Positions 34,530 to 43,575 are shown, counted from the first letter of the stretch. The stretch: 64,000 bases of DNA from an uncultured bacterium (GCA_905215505.1 CAJMPU010000001.1:1-64000), one strand, 5' to 3'. Numbers and translations are program-made. Notes: a model not told the origin generated them from the sequence alone.

Positions 34530-37500
34530 TTACTTCTTAATGCCGCGTCCCAGGCGCTCGGCGACCGATGCCACGGCCTCCTCGCTGGCCGGCCCGCAGC
34601 TCACACAGCCGTCATGAGCACGCATCTGGCCGGTGACCTCGTCCATCGCGAGCGGCGCCACCTTCTCGAGCTTAAAGCCCTTACCGGCGCGCATGTTCTC
34701 CTTGGCCACGCTGATCATGAGCTTAATACGGTTGAGCTGGTTGACCTCGGACGCGCCGGGGTCGTAGTCCACCGCGACGATGTTGCTCTCGGGATGTTGG
34801 CGGCGCAGCTCCTTGATTACGGCCTTGCCCACCACGTGATTGGGCAGGCACGCGAAGGGCTGCGTGCAGATGATGTTGGGCGCACCGTGATCGATCAGGT
34901 CGAGCATCTCGGCCGTGAGCAGCCAGCCCTCGCCCATGTTGTTGCACACCGAAAGCACTGTGCGGGCCTTGTCGGCCATGGTGCCGATGCGCTCGGGCGC
35001 CTCAAAGCGGCGGGACTTCTCGAGCATCTCCTCCACCGGCGTGCGCATCCAGTCCACCAGCTTGATGAGCGCCTGCATGCCCGCGCGCGTAGTGGGAGAG
35101 CTTCCCAGCTCGTCCTTCTGCAGCTCGGCGTTGCTCATGGAGTACAGGAAGAAGTCGAGCAGGCCCGGCACCACGGCCTCGCAGCCCTCGCGCTCGATAA
35201 CGTCGACCACGTGGTTGTTGGCCGTGGGATGGAACTTGACCAAGATCTCGCCGACCACGCCCACGCGCGGCTTGGTGCCCTCGCCCACGAGCGGCATGGA
35301 GTCGAACGCGCGGATGGCCTCGCGGCACAGCTTGGTGTAGTTATGCCTGTTGAACTTGGGCGCCAGCTTGCGGGCGCGCGCCATGTACTCCTCGTAGAGT
35401 GCGTTCGCCGCACCGGGCGTTGCCTCGTACGGGCGGCAACGATAGAGCATCTGCATCATCACGTCGCCAAAGAGCACCGCGTAGACTGCCTGCTTAAGCA
35501 GCGCCGGCGTAATCTTAAAGCCGGGGTTGTCCTCGCCCAGCGCCACGGCCGAAAGCGAGATCACCGGGATCTCGGGGTGGCCGCTCTCGCGCAGGGCCTT
35601 GCGGATGAGCGCGATGTAGTTGGTGGCACGGCAGCCGCCGCCGGTCTGGCTGATAACCACGGCCGTCTTGGACAGATCGTACCTGCCGCTCTCGATGGCC
35701 TCCATAATCTGGCCCGTTACCAGGATCGACGGGTAGCAAATGTCATTGTTCACGTAGCGCAGGCCGGCCTCGACGGCATCGTGATCGGTCGAGGGCAGCA
35801 GCTCCAAGTTGTAGCCGGCACCGCGGAACACCTCTTTGACCAGGTCAAAGTGGATCGGCGCCATCTGCGGGCACAGGATGGTGTAGCCCTCCTCGCGCAT
35901 CTGCTCGGTAAAGGGCACCTTGGGCCACGCGGTCGAAGCACTCTCGCGCTGAGCCTCAAACGTGTACTTGCGGCTCGCGAACGCGGGGGCATCCTTGGAG
36001 GGAGCCACCGGCGCGGCATCGCCCTGCTCGTAGGCCTCGCCCGCGGCCGTGGCCTCGGCCAGGCGCTCGGCCTCCTGGTCCTTAAGCGCGGCCATGAGCG
36101 AGCGGATGCGGATGCGCGCGGCACCCAGGTTGGATACCTCGTCGATCTTGAGCACGGTGTAGATCTTGCCGCTGGCTTCCAGAATCTCCTGCACCTGATC
36201 GGTGGTCAGGGCGTCCAGACCGCAGCCGAAAGAGTTGAGCTGGATCAGGTCCAGGTCGTTGCGCATCGTCACAAAACGGGCGACGGCGTACAGGCGGCTG
36301 TGGTACATCCACTGGTCGACGACGCGAATCGGACGCTCGGGCTTCACCAGATGCGCGAGCGAATCCTCGGTAAAGACCGCAAAGCCAAAGCTCGAGATAA
36401 GCTCAGGCAGGGCATGGTTGATCTCGGGGTCGTTATGGTAGGGACGACCGGCGAGCACGATGCCGTGACCGCCATGGTCCTCGACCCACTTAAGAGCCTC
36501 CTCGCCCATGGTCTGGATGTCCTCGTGGAAACGCGCATCGGCCTCAAAGGCGGCGTTGACGGCGGCATCGACCTCGGAGCGCGTGATCTTGGGTCCACGC
36601 ACGCGACCGCGACCGGCTTGCGCATCGGCCACGCGGTCGACGGCGAGCACCTGGTACAGGCGGCGCTTGAGCTCGGTCTTGTCGTGATAGGGCACAAACG
36701 GGTACAGGAACTCGATGTTCTGCTCGCGAATCTCGTCGATATTGAGCGCCAGCGCCGTGGGGTAGCTCATGACGATGGGGCAGTTATAGCAGTTGCCGGC
36801 GGTCGGATCCTCCTTGCGCTCCCAGCGCACGCACGGCATCCAGATAAAGTCGACGTCGCGGTCGATAAGGTTCATCACGTGGCCGTGGCTCATCTTGGCC
36901 GGATAGCATACGCTCTCGGACGGCATGGACTCGATACCCGCCTGGTAGGTCTTCTTGCTCGACTGGTCGGACAACTGCACGCTAAAGCCCAGGCGCGTAA
37001 AGAACGCGTGCCAGAAGGGGTAGTTCTCGTACATGTTGAGCGCGCGCGGGATACCCACGGTGCCGCGCGGGGCCTCGTCGGGGCTCAGCACCTCGCGGTT
37101 AAAGAGCAGCTCGTTTTTCTTTTTGAAGAGGTTGGGGGCCTCGGTCTTCTGCTTTTTGTGGCCGGCACCCTTCTCGCAGCGGTTACCGGTAATGAAGCGC
37201 CTGCCGCCGCCAAAGTCGTTGACGGTGAGCTGGCAGTTGTTGGAGCAACGTCCGCAGCGGACGTGTTTTTGCGTCACGGTGAGGTGCGCGATATCCTCGG
37301 CAGAAAGAATGGTCGAGGTGCCGTCGGCGCCGGCGCGATCGCGGGCGAGCAGGGCCGCACCGTAGGCGCCCATGCAGCCGGCGATGTCGGGGCGCACGGC
37401 ATGCACGCCGGTGAGCTGCTCAAACGCGCGCAGCGTGGCATCGGACATAAAGGTGCCACCCTGGACGATCACCTGACTGCCGATCTCCTTGGGGTCGCGC

Positions 37501-39320
37501 AGCTTAATGACCTTGAACAGGGCATTCTTGATGACAGAATAGGACAGGCCGGCCGCGATGTCGCCCACCGTGGCGCCTTCCTTTTGCGCCTGCTTGACGC
37601 GCGAGTTCATAAAGACCGTGCAGCGGCTGCCCAAATCGACCGGGGCCTTGGCGTGGATGGCGGCATCGGCAAACGCGCGCACGTCCATGTCCATGGAGAC
37701 GGCGAAGCTCTCGATAAAGCTGCCGCAGCCCGACGAGCAGGCCTCATTGAGCATGATGTGCTCGATGACGCCGTCCTTGACGCGCAGGCACTTCATGTCC
37801 TGGCCGCCAATGTCCAGAATGAACTCGACGCCGGGCAGGAACGCCTTGGCGCCGCGCAGGTGTGCGACAGTCTCGATCTCGCCGGAGTCGGCCTTGAGAG
37901 CCTCGATGAGCAGCGCCTCGCCGTAGCCCGTGGTGGTCACGTGGCCGATGGTGCAGCCGGCAGGGATGTGATTGTAGAAATCGGCCATGATAACCTTGGC
38001 CGTGCCCAGGATGTCACCGTTGTTGTTGCCATACCAAGTGTGCAGCAGCTGACCGTCCTCGCCCACAAGTGCGGCCTTCATGGTGGTGGAGCCGGCGTCG
38101 ATGCCAATGAACACGCGGCCGGTGTAGCCGTCGAGCTTGCCCTTAGGGACGACTTCCTTGTCGTGGCGGTTCTTGAACTCAGCAAAGTCCTCGTCGGTGG
38201 CAAAGAGCGGATCCAGGCGCTCGACCTCGGCACCCTGTGTGTCACCCAGGCTGTCGATGGCCTCGATAAGCTGCGGGAACGTGCTGAGCTTGTTGGACTC
38301 GTGCGCCATGGCAGCACCGCTCGCCACAAACAGGTGGGCGTTTTGGGGCACGATACGGTGCTCCTCGTCCAGGTTGAGCGTGAGGTAGAAGCGATGGCGC
38401 AACTCGGAGAGATACTGCAGCGGGCCGCCCAGGAAGGCGACGTTACCGCGAATGGGACGGCCGCACGCCAGGCCCGAGATGGTCTGGGTCACGACGGCCT
38501 GGAAGATGGAAGCGGCGACGTCCTCGGGGCGGGCGCCCTCGTTGAGGAGCGGCTGCACGTCGGTCTTGGCAAATACGCCGCACCGACTGGCGATGGGATA
38601 GATGGTGGTGGCGTTGGCCGCGAGCTCGTTAAGGCCGCTCGCGTCGGTGTGCAGCAAGGTTGCCATCTGGTCGATGAACGCGCCCGTACCGCCGGCGCAG
38701 GTGCCGTTCATGCGCTGCTCGATGCCGTTGTCAAAGTAGATGATCTTGGCGTCCTCGCCGCCCAGCTCGATGGCGACATCGGTGGCCGGGATAAGGGTCT
38801 CGACGGCGCGTTTGCTGGCGATGACCTCCTGGACAAACTCCAAGTCGAGCCACTGGGACAGCAGCAGACCGCCCGAGCCGGTGATGGCGCAGGTCATCTG
38901 GGCCGTCGGCAGCACGGTCGCAGCGCCCGCGAACAGGTCGCGGGCGCAAGCGCGGACATCGGTGTGATGACGCTGGTACTTGGCGTAGACGATCTGGTTG
39001 TCGTCGTTGAGCACGGCGAGCTTAACGGTGGTGGAGCCCACGTCGATGCCCAGGTGCAGGTTGCCGCGGGCGGCCTCGGGGTTGAAGATCGCGCCTTCGG
39101 GGGCGTGGGCGGCGGTGGCGGTTACGGACTCGGCAACGTTGGGCGTGGCTGCGTCAGCGGTGAGCGTCTCCCCTGCCGCGTTCTTGGCATCGGCAACTGC
39201 CTCGGCAACTTTCTCGGCAGCCGCGGTCGCGGCCTTCTGCGCCGCGTCCACCACGACGGGCGCGGCCTCACGTGCGGCAGCGACCATGCGATCCTTGATG
39301 CCCTCGACGAGTTTGCTCAT
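34530..39320 (-). CDS. Acyl-CoA dehydratase activase fusion (BcrAD/BadFG x2 plus DUF2229)
   Basis: A 1596-residue cytosolic protein related to activators of 2-hydroxyacyl-CoA dehydratases. An Ala-rich helical extension (1-80) precedes ASKHA ATPase unit 1 (88-340: GIDVGSTTVK, GGEDAKII, NGTCAGGTGAFID). Unit 2 is at 403-665 (GIDAGSTTMK, DIGGQDMK, ACSSGCGSFIE). A cysteine cluster CGRCSNNC (689-696) comes next. From about 755 (GIPRALNMYENYPFW) the DUF2229 and dehydratase-like region runs to the end. The CAGG and CSSGCG cysteines should hold a [4Fe-4S] cluster between subunits. The protein probably energises a radical dehydration, but no dehydratase subunit genes lie near, so the partner is unknown. 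It lies 12 bp after its TetR gene. Confidence 0.87.
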   Translation of the reverse strand: MSKLVEGIKDRMVAAAREAAPVVVDAAQKAATAAAEKVAEAVADAKNAAGETLTADAATPNVAESVTATAAHAPEGAIFNPEAARGNLHLGIDVGSTTVKLAVLNDDNQIVYAKYQRHHTDVRACARDLFAGAATVLPTAQMTCAITGSGGLLLSQWLDLEFVQEVIASKRAVETLIPATDVAIELGGEDAKIIYFDNGIEQRMNGTCAGGTGAFIDQMATLLHTDASGLNELAANATTIYPIASRCGVFAKTDVQPLLNEGARPEDVAASIFQAVVTQTISGLACGRPIRGNVAFLGGPLQYLSELRHRFYLTLNLDEEHRIVPQNAHLFVASGAAMAHESNKLSTFPQLIEAIDSLGDTQGAEVERLDPLFATDEDFAEFKNRHDKEVVPKGKLDGYTGRVFIGIDAGSTTMKAALVGEDGQLLHTWYGNNNGDILGTAKVIMADFYNHIPAGCTIGHVTTTGYGEALLIEALKADSGEIETVAHLRGAKAFLPGVEFILDIGGQDMKCLRVKDGVIEHIMLNEACSSGCGSFIESFAVSMDMDVRAFADAAIHAKAPVDLGSRCTVFMNSRVKQAQKEGATVGDIAAGLSYSVIKNALFKVIKLRDPKEIGSQVIVQGGTFMSDATLRAFEQLTGVHAVRPDIAGCMGAYGAALLARDRAGADGTSTILSAEDIAHLTVTQKHVRCGRCSNNCQLTVNDFGGGRRFITGNRCEKGAGHKKQKTEAPNLFKKKNELLFNREVLSPDEAPRGTVGIPRALNMYENYPFWHAFFTRLGFSVQLSDQSSKKTYQAGIESMPSESVCYPAKMSHGHVMNLIDRDVDFIWMPCVRWERKEDPTAGNCYNCPIVMSYPTALALNIDEIREQNIEFLYPFVPYHDKTELKRRLYQVLAVDRVADAQAGRGRVRGPKITRSEVDAAVNAAFEADARFHEDIQTMGEEALKWVEDHGGHGIVLAGRPYHNDPEINHALPELISSFGFAVFTEDSLAHLVKPERPIRVVDQWMYHSRLYAVARFVTMRNDLDLIQLNSFGCGLDALTTDQVQEILEASGKIYTVLKIDEVSNLGAARIRIRSLMAALKDQEAERLAEATAAGEAYEQGDAAPVAPSKDAPAFASRKYTFEAQRESASTAWPKVPFTEQMREEGYTILCPQMAPIHFDLVKEVFRGAGYNLELLPSTDHDAVEAGLRYVNNDICYPSILVTGQIMEAIESGRYDLSKTAVVISQTGGGCRATNYIALIRKALRESGHPEIPVISLSAVALGEDNPGFKITPALLKQAVYAVLFGDVMMQMLYRCRPYEATPGAANALYEEYMARARKLAPKFNRHNYTKLCREAIRAFDSMPLVGEGTKPRVGVVGEILVKFHPTANNHVVDVIEREGCEAVVPGLLDFFLYSMSNAELQKDELGSSPTTRAGMQALIKLVDWMRTPVEEMLEKSRRFEAPERIGTMADKARTVLSVCNNMGEGWLLTAEMLDLIDHGAPNIICTQPFACLPNHVVGKAVIKELRRQHPESNIVAVDYDPGASEVNQLNRIKLMISVAKENMRAGKGFKLEKVAPLAMDEVTGQMRAHDGCVSCGPASEEAVASVAERLGRGIKK

Positions 39321-39332
39321 CTGTCTCTCCTC

Positions 39333-40043
39333 TTAGTTGTTGGACTCGACGGTTGCGGCGGTGTCGGCCGCGTCCTCGAGCTGCAAGTTCAATAACTTCA
39401 TGCCGTATTCCGGCACATTGATATCGATGGGTTGGCCATACAGGTCGCCGGGACGCACAAAAGCGAGCACCGTCATAATGCGCGCCATGGCCTCGGGCGA
39501 TTCGGTGAGCCCACGCTCAAACCAGCGCTGAATCATGCCGACCTCGGCACTCACGACGTAGGTGACGTAGTAGTCAAAGAACGTGCCCAGCGCCAGGCCC
39601 AAAATGCCCGTCTGCGCACGCGGCACCACAGCCTCACGCGCGGTGTCAATAATCCTTTTAATGAAGGCCTGGTCGCCGCCCGGACCCAGCAGCGCACCGA
39701 TTAAGTCGCGGTTGGCCGCAAGATAACGCAGCAGATCAACCGAACCGGGCGCCGGCTCGAGCTCATCGATGTTGTGATAGAGATCGGGCAGCTGAGCTGC
39801 GGTGATGAGCTCAATGCGCTCACGGATCTCGGTCAGCAAGCCGTCCTCGATTTGATTGATAAAGTCGGGGATATCGCGGTAATGCGAATAGAACGTGCGG
39901 CGCGTAAGGCCAGCGCGCTCGGTGAGCGACGCGACATTAATGCGCGAAAGGTCGCCGCTTTCGGCAAGCTCGCTGGCAAGTGCCTGGCGAAGGGCACGCT
40001 GCGAGCGAAGGGACCGGCGATCGCATTTCTCGAGCTGGGACAA
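39333..40043 (-). CDS. TetR family regulator upstream of the activase gene
   Basis: A 236-residue repressor with an N-terminal helix-turn-helix (SLTERAGLTRRTFYSHYRDI, about residues 40-60) and an all-helical ligand domain. The start is TTG with GGAGG four bases upstream. It is cotranscribed with the activase gene (12-bp gap), and a perfect 15-bp palindrome lies 51 bp in front of it. It therefore probably controls its own operon in response to a metabolite, perhaps an acyl-CoA; the ligand is a guess. Confidence 0.88.
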   Translation of the reverse strand: MSQLEKCDRRSLRSQRALRQALASELAESGDLSRINVASLTERAGLTRRTFYSHYRDIPDFINQIEDGLLTEIRERIELITAAQLPDLYHNIDELEPAPGSVDLLRYLAANRDLIGALLGPGGDQAFIKRIIDTAREAVVPRAQTGILGLALGTFFDYYVTYVVSAEVGMIQRWFERGLTESPEAMARIMTVLAFVRPGDLYGQPIDINVPEYGMKLLNLQLEDAADTAATVESNN

Positions 40044-40094
40044 GCGTCCTCCTTGTTACTCAGCCTGTGCGCTATTGCACAGTGCGAGTATTAT

Positions 40095-40109
40095 TGCACA
40101 CCGTGTGCA
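40095..40109. promoter_or_regulatory. Candidate operator of the TetR-activase operon
   Basis: TGCACAC-C-GTGTGCA is a perfect 15-bp palindrome 51 bp upstream of the tetR start. A direct repeat of TATTGCACA occurs 21 bp nearer to the gene. Size and position suit a TetR-type operator. Confidence 0.6.
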
Positions 40110-40138
40110 TCAACACGTAAAGGCAATATTTGGGTTGT

Positions 40139-40161
40139 GACAAAGGGACTGTCCCTTTGTC
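40139..40161. repeat. CCTGTCCC-type palindrome, copy 4 (next to HAD stop)
   Basis: GACAAAGGGAC-T-GTCCCTTTGTC is an 11-bp perfect inverted repeat with a single central base, ending two bases from the HAD stop codon. Its centre retains the GGGACAG core of the dispersed family, although here the core is part of the stem. Confidence 0.6.
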
Positions 40162-40163
40162 CC

Positions 40164-41027
40164 TTATTCGGTGATGGTGCGGGAGCTCTGCTTATGCATG
40201 GTGGCGAGCATGTGTTTGGGGACGGCGTGGACCATGCAGTTGCCGATGGTCGCGCTCGCGGCAGCCTTAGCTGTATCGCTAGCGTTTTTGGTCGCATAGC
40301 TGTGGCGGAAACGCTTGAGCATGGCGATGTCGTTGCCGCCGTCGCCGTAGACCGCGACCTCGTCCTCGGCAATACCGTAGTAGCCCGCCAGCCAGGCCAC
40401 ACTCTCGCCCTTGTTGCACGCCACGTCCGTGATCTCGAACATCACCGGATCGAACGGCGCGTTGACCACATGGTCCGAGCGTTCGGCAAGATAGGCCTTA
40501 AGGTCACGCTCCAGCTCGGGCGAGGTCACACGACAATTGATCTTGCATACATCGTGGCGCAGGATGTCACCGATCGACTGGTCGAAATACTGCTCCTCGT
40601 GATACCCACCGCGCGCACGCATGCCGCGCATCACAATACGCTTGATGGGGCTGTCCTTTTTAAAGCCCGCCTGATGCATCTCGAACGAACCGCTCGAGTA
40701 CATGCCATCGGGCGTGGAACAATCAAAGCAAATGTCCGGGAACGCCTTGAGCAGTTCCTCAGTGACCTGCGGATCGATGGTCCAAGTCTTGAGCACCTCG
40801 CCATGGCTGTCGCGCACGATGGATCCATTGGAGCAGCAGGCGTCAAGCGCCAGGCCCGTAAAGCCATGCTCGCCGATCGGCAACGTCGATCGTCCAGTCG
40901 CGGGAACCACGTGCAGGCCAGCCTCAGTCAGCTCGCGAATGGCGCGGCGGATGGTCCCATCCGCCTCGTGCAGGGCGTTCAGCAGCGTTCCGTCTAAGTC
41001 ACTCGCGAACATCTTGATCATGGACAT
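40164..41027 (-). CDS. Cof-type HAD family hydrolase
   Basis: Haloacid-dehalogenase-fold phosphatase of about 287 residues. Motif I is ASDLDGTLL, with the nucleophile and acid aspartates; motif II lies around VVPATGRST, and motif IV is GDGGNDIAML. The cap domain is type C2, as in Cof and YbiV. It is probably a sugar-phosphate or cofactor phosphatase, with substrate unknown. Two ATGs lie after AAGGAG: 41027 and 41021. The first is used, and the second is equally possible. The ribosome-binding site and start codon are part of a 17-bp perfect inverted repeat. Confidence 0.88.
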   Translation of the reverse strand: MSMIKMFASDLDGTLLNALHEADGTIRRAIRELTEAGLHVVPATGRSTLPIGEHGFTGLALDACCSNGSIVRDSHGEVLKTWTIDPQVTEELLKAFPDICFDCSTPDGMYSSGSFEMHQAGFKKDSPIKRIVMRGMRARGGYHEEQYFDQSIGDILRHDVCKINCRVTSPELERDLKAYLAERSDHVVNAPFDPVMFEITDVACNKGESVAWLAGYYGIAEDEVAVYGDGGNDIAMLKRFRHSYATKNASDTAKAAASATIGNCMVHAVPKHMLATMHKQSSRTITE

Positions 41028-41071
41028 GCCTCTCCTTCGTCTGCCCGATATTGTAGACGAAGGAGAGGCAT
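41026..41071. promoter_or_regulatory. 17-bp inverted repeat covering the HAD gene start
   Basis: ATGCCTCTCCTTCGTCT (41026-41042) and its perfect complement (41055-41071) are separated by 12 bases. On the minus strand one arm contains AAGGAGAGGC and the ATG. TACAAT (41054-41049), a good -10 box, lies in the loop. A transcript beginning there would lack the other arm, while read-through RNA would hide the start site. Confidence 0.7.
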
Positions 41072-41136
41072 GCCCAAACAATGCCGTCCCGGCGCGGCGT
41101 ACCACCGCCTTCACAAATTCACGGTGCCCCAGCGCG

Positions 41137-42399
41137 TTAAGACAATCGCCGCAATCGATTTTTCAGCCGATAAAACAGAGCCGTCATCAACGTCAGCACC
41201 GCCAACATGGCTGCGAATACAATCGCCGGTGTCCATCGATCATATGCAGCCCCGTACGTCAATTGGCCGATAGGCGTTGCGCAGGAAAGGACCATGTAAA
41301 CGACCGAAAGCACTTTTCCGCAGAGCTCAGTCGGCGCTGCCCGCTGAACAAACGCGATGATTTCAACCGACGCAATGCTTGCCCACACCATGACCCATGC
41401 CGAACCAACTGCAAACACGGCGAACGCACATACATCAGTGCCGCACAATAGCGCGACAATGATCGGCGCGACTCCAAAACAGATCATCGCAACATATCGA
41501 CATATGCCATTGAAAGAAAAGCGATGCGGCCAAATGCCGACCAAGCCACTGCCGGTAAGACCACCCAAGCCCAGAGCAACCTCAACTATCCCAACGCAGG
41601 ACGATTGCATGCCGAGATGCTTTGTAACAATAATGGGAGCGCCAATCGTTAGCCCAACCAACGCAAGGTTCAAAACGGCCGCAAGCAAAATCACAGCGAC
41701 CAATGATGCATTTTGCAACAGATACCGAATCGACTCCCGAAAATCGTTTCGGCATGTCGTGCGAGTCGCGCCGTCTCCCATCGTTTCAGATGAGGCATTT
41801 TGCTTGAGTACGCCACCAAACAACAGAGCTGAAATCGCAAACGCCACCGACGCGGTTGTGCAAAGAGTATCGATGCCAAAGCACCCATAGACTGCCGTCC
41901 CGACCACAGGGCCCAAGATATTGCTCACCATGGTCACCTGCGAAACCAATGCAGTGGCCCGCTCAACCTTCTCTTCACCCGCCATACGCACCGTCTCAAT
42001 TTGGAGCATTGGCTTTAGCAGCGATTGAACACCATATTGAACACAAAGTATCGCTACTACGACGACCGCAAGAGGCAACGAGCGCTTCATGGGGATAGAC
42101 AGCAGCGATGCAGTCATCAGAGCAATGCCAAGGGCCACGAGGACCTCGCGATGTCTTCCCCTATCCGCCAAGATTCCGCCAACCGGAGTTGCGAGTACGC
42201 CGGGTATGAACGCCGTCGCCACGACGACGCCATATAACGTTGACGATCCACTGCAATCGAACAAGTAAAGTGGATACGCAAAGCACAGCGCCGACAGCAT
42301 CGAATACGTGCACAGCTGCGCAACCAGAAGTTCCGCGAGCCTGATTGACCGCACTGTTTTTGATTTCAACGAGACGCCGACGTCTCTCAGCCCAGCCAT
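41137..42399 (-). CDS. MFS transporter (probable drug efflux)
   Basis: A 420-residue major facilitator protein with 12 hydrophobic helices. The loop between helices 2 and 3 carries the MFS motif as GGILADRGRHREVL. The protein resembles the enterobactin/macrolide exporter-like group (MefA/EntS type). The start at MAGLRDVG is chosen, with GGGGTGGG before it. It follows a TetR gene on the same strand, with two palindromic operators in the gap, so it is very likely the repressed target. The coding sequence is less GC-biased than its neighbours, which suggests acquisition. Confidence 0.85.
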   Translation of the reverse strand: MAGLRDVGVSLKSKTVRSIRLAELLVAQLCTYSMLSALCFAYPLYLFDCSGSSTLYGVVVATAFIPGVLATPVGGILADRGRHREVLVALGIALMTASLLSIPMKRSLPLAVVVVAILCVQYGVQSLLKPMLQIETVRMAGEEKVERATALVSQVTMVSNILGPVVGTAVYGCFGIDTLCTTASVAFAISALLFGGVLKQNASSETMGDGATRTTCRNDFRESIRYLLQNASLVAVILLAAVLNLALVGLTIGAPIIVTKHLGMQSSCVGIVEVALGLGGLTGSGLVGIWPHRFSFNGICRYVAMICFGVAPIIVALLCGTDVCAFAVFAVGSAWVMVWASIASVEIIAFVQRAAPTELCGKVLSVVYMVLSCATPIGQLTYGAAYDRWTPAIVFAAMLAVLTLMTALFYRLKNRLRRLS

Positions 42400-42414
42400 A
42401 AGCCCACCCCCTAT

Positions 42415-42431
42415 ACATACCACTAGTATGT
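42415..42431. promoter_or_regulatory. TetR operator candidate 1 for the MFS gene
   Basis: ACATAC-CACTA-GTATGT is a 17-bp palindrome 16 bp upstream of the MFS start. It shares the half-site ATACC/ATAC with the second palindrome at 42482. Confidence 0.6.
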
Positions 42432-42481
42432 ATTTAATGACTTGAAAAGGGCAGCCGTGGCTACCCTCACAAATCAATTAC

Positions 42482-42494
42482 ATACCGTTGGTAT
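42482..42494. promoter_or_regulatory. TetR operator candidate 2 for the MFS gene
   Basis: ATACC-GTT-GGTAT is a perfect 13-bp palindrome five bases beyond the tetR stop codon. It is spaced about 65 bp, centre to centre, from candidate 1, bracketing the presumed MFS promoter. Confidence 0.6.
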
Positions 42495-42499
42495 CTATA

Positions 42500-43162
42500 T
42501 TACCACCCAGCGCGGTTCCATACGTCCCAAATCCGTGCCGTTGTCTGGAGCACTTCCTCGCCCAAATCGAGTCCCACCGCAGCGGCCATCTGCGCCAGAC
42601 ATTGTGCGCGAGCGAGCATTCGCTCCTTGGGCTCGAGCGGACGGAACAATGGCAGCAGCCAAAGATTCGCCAACAACGATACGGCCTCCGCCGCTTCGCG
42701 CGGGCATTCGCACGCAATGGAGCCGTCGGCGATGCCCTCCTCGATCACTGGCAAGAGACAGCCATCGGCCGACTCGTCAAATGAGCCCTGGTACTGCATC
42801 GCCAGTAGGCGCGAGCTTTTTACTGGATCTGCTGCAGGACGCATACGTGCCCATAGCTCAATTTGTGGAACAACGGACTCGGGAGCGTACAGTCGCTTGA
42901 GCTTTTGGGCTCCGGTCATATTGCCGACGCCAAGCATCGAGCGGCGGTGCTCAACAATCGGAGTCATCGCCCGATCAAACGCGGCGTTGAAAATCTCTTC
43001 TTTGCTCTTGAAGTGATGATAGACAGCGCCCTTGGTCATGCCGTCGAGACGGTCAACGATATCTTGAATGCTCGTCCCCTCATAACCCTGTGCACAGAAT
43101 AGCTCCAGTGCCGCGTCGAGAATCTTCGCGACCGTCTCCTCGGGATATTTATTACGCCCCAT
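42500..43162 (-). CDS. TetR/AcrR family repressor of the MFS transporter
   Basis: A 220-residue regulator with a standard N-terminal helix-turn-helix: GTSIQDIVDRLDGMTKGAVY, then HHFKSKEEIF. The C-terminal part is of the TetR_C type. The start at MGRNKYPEE is preferred on alignment with the family; the ribosome-binding site is weak, and an ATG 12 codons upstream is possible. It is encoded directly upstream of the MFS gene, and the two palindromes between them point to local control, probably relieved by a transported compound. Confidence 0.87.
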   Translation of the reverse strand: MGRNKYPEETVAKILDAALELFCAQGYEGTSIQDIVDRLDGMTKGAVYHHFKSKEEIFNAAFDRAMTPIVEHRRSMLGVGNMTGAQKLKRLYAPESVVPQIELWARMRPAADPVKSSRLLAMQYQGSFDESADGCLLPVIEEGIADGSIACECPREAAEAVSLLANLWLLPLFRPLEPKERMLARAQCLAQMAAAVGLDLGEEVLQTTARIWDVWNRAGW

Positions 43163-43236
43163 AATCCGTCCATCCGCAACACAAGCCTTATACCTCACTG
43201 CAGTATTTTAACGTTGCAGATGACAGGCGGCCGGCC

Positions 43237-43575
43237 CTACACCGCGGCCGGGCCGTGTTCGCCGGTACGGATGCGGATAACATCCTCGACCGGCTCGACC
43301 CAAATCTTGCCATCGCCGACGGCACCGGTGCGAGCGGCGCTGCAGATAATGTCAACGATACCGTCGACATGCTCGTCGGCGCAGATGAGGGTGAACTGCA
43401 CCTTGGGGATCGTGTTGACGAGCAGCTCGTTGCCGCGCACGTATTCCTTCCAGCCATGCTGCGCGCCGCAGCCCTGCACCTGGTTGATAGTCATACCGCG
43501 AACATCAGCAGCAAACAGCGCATCTTTAAGAACCTCAAGCTTCTCGGCACGAACGATCGCCGTGATCTTCTTCAT
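43237..43575 (-). CDS. glnB: P-II family nitrogen regulator
   Basis: A 112-residue trimeric signal protein that binds ATP/ADP and 2-oxoglutarate and gates the ammonium channel. It starts MKKITAIVRAEKLEVLKDAL and ends with TGAVGDGKIWVEPVEDVIRIRTGE, quoted here only by its core GAVGDGKIWV. The T-loop reads HGWKEYVRGNELL. The position of Tyr51, uridylylated in enteric GlnB, is leucine, so that modification cannot occur. It lies downstream of amt on the same strand, which is the usual pairing. It could equally be named glnK. Confidence 0.92.
   Translation of the reverse strand: MKKITAIVRAEKLEVLKDALFAADVRGMTINQVQGCGAQHGWKEYVRGNELLVNTIPKVQFTLICADEHVDGIVDIICSAARTGAVGDGKIWVEPVEDVIRIRTGEHGPAAV

Noticed and set aside
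34614..39395. Open frame of 1593 codons on the plus strand
   Set aside because: It is antisense to the dehydratase-activase fusion, whose domains are unambiguous. The composition is typical of an antisense shadow in GC-rich DNA.
41137..42477. Longer start for the MFS protein (26 more residues)
   Set aside because: The extra segment would overlap the palindromic operator at 42415 and has no ribosome-binding site.
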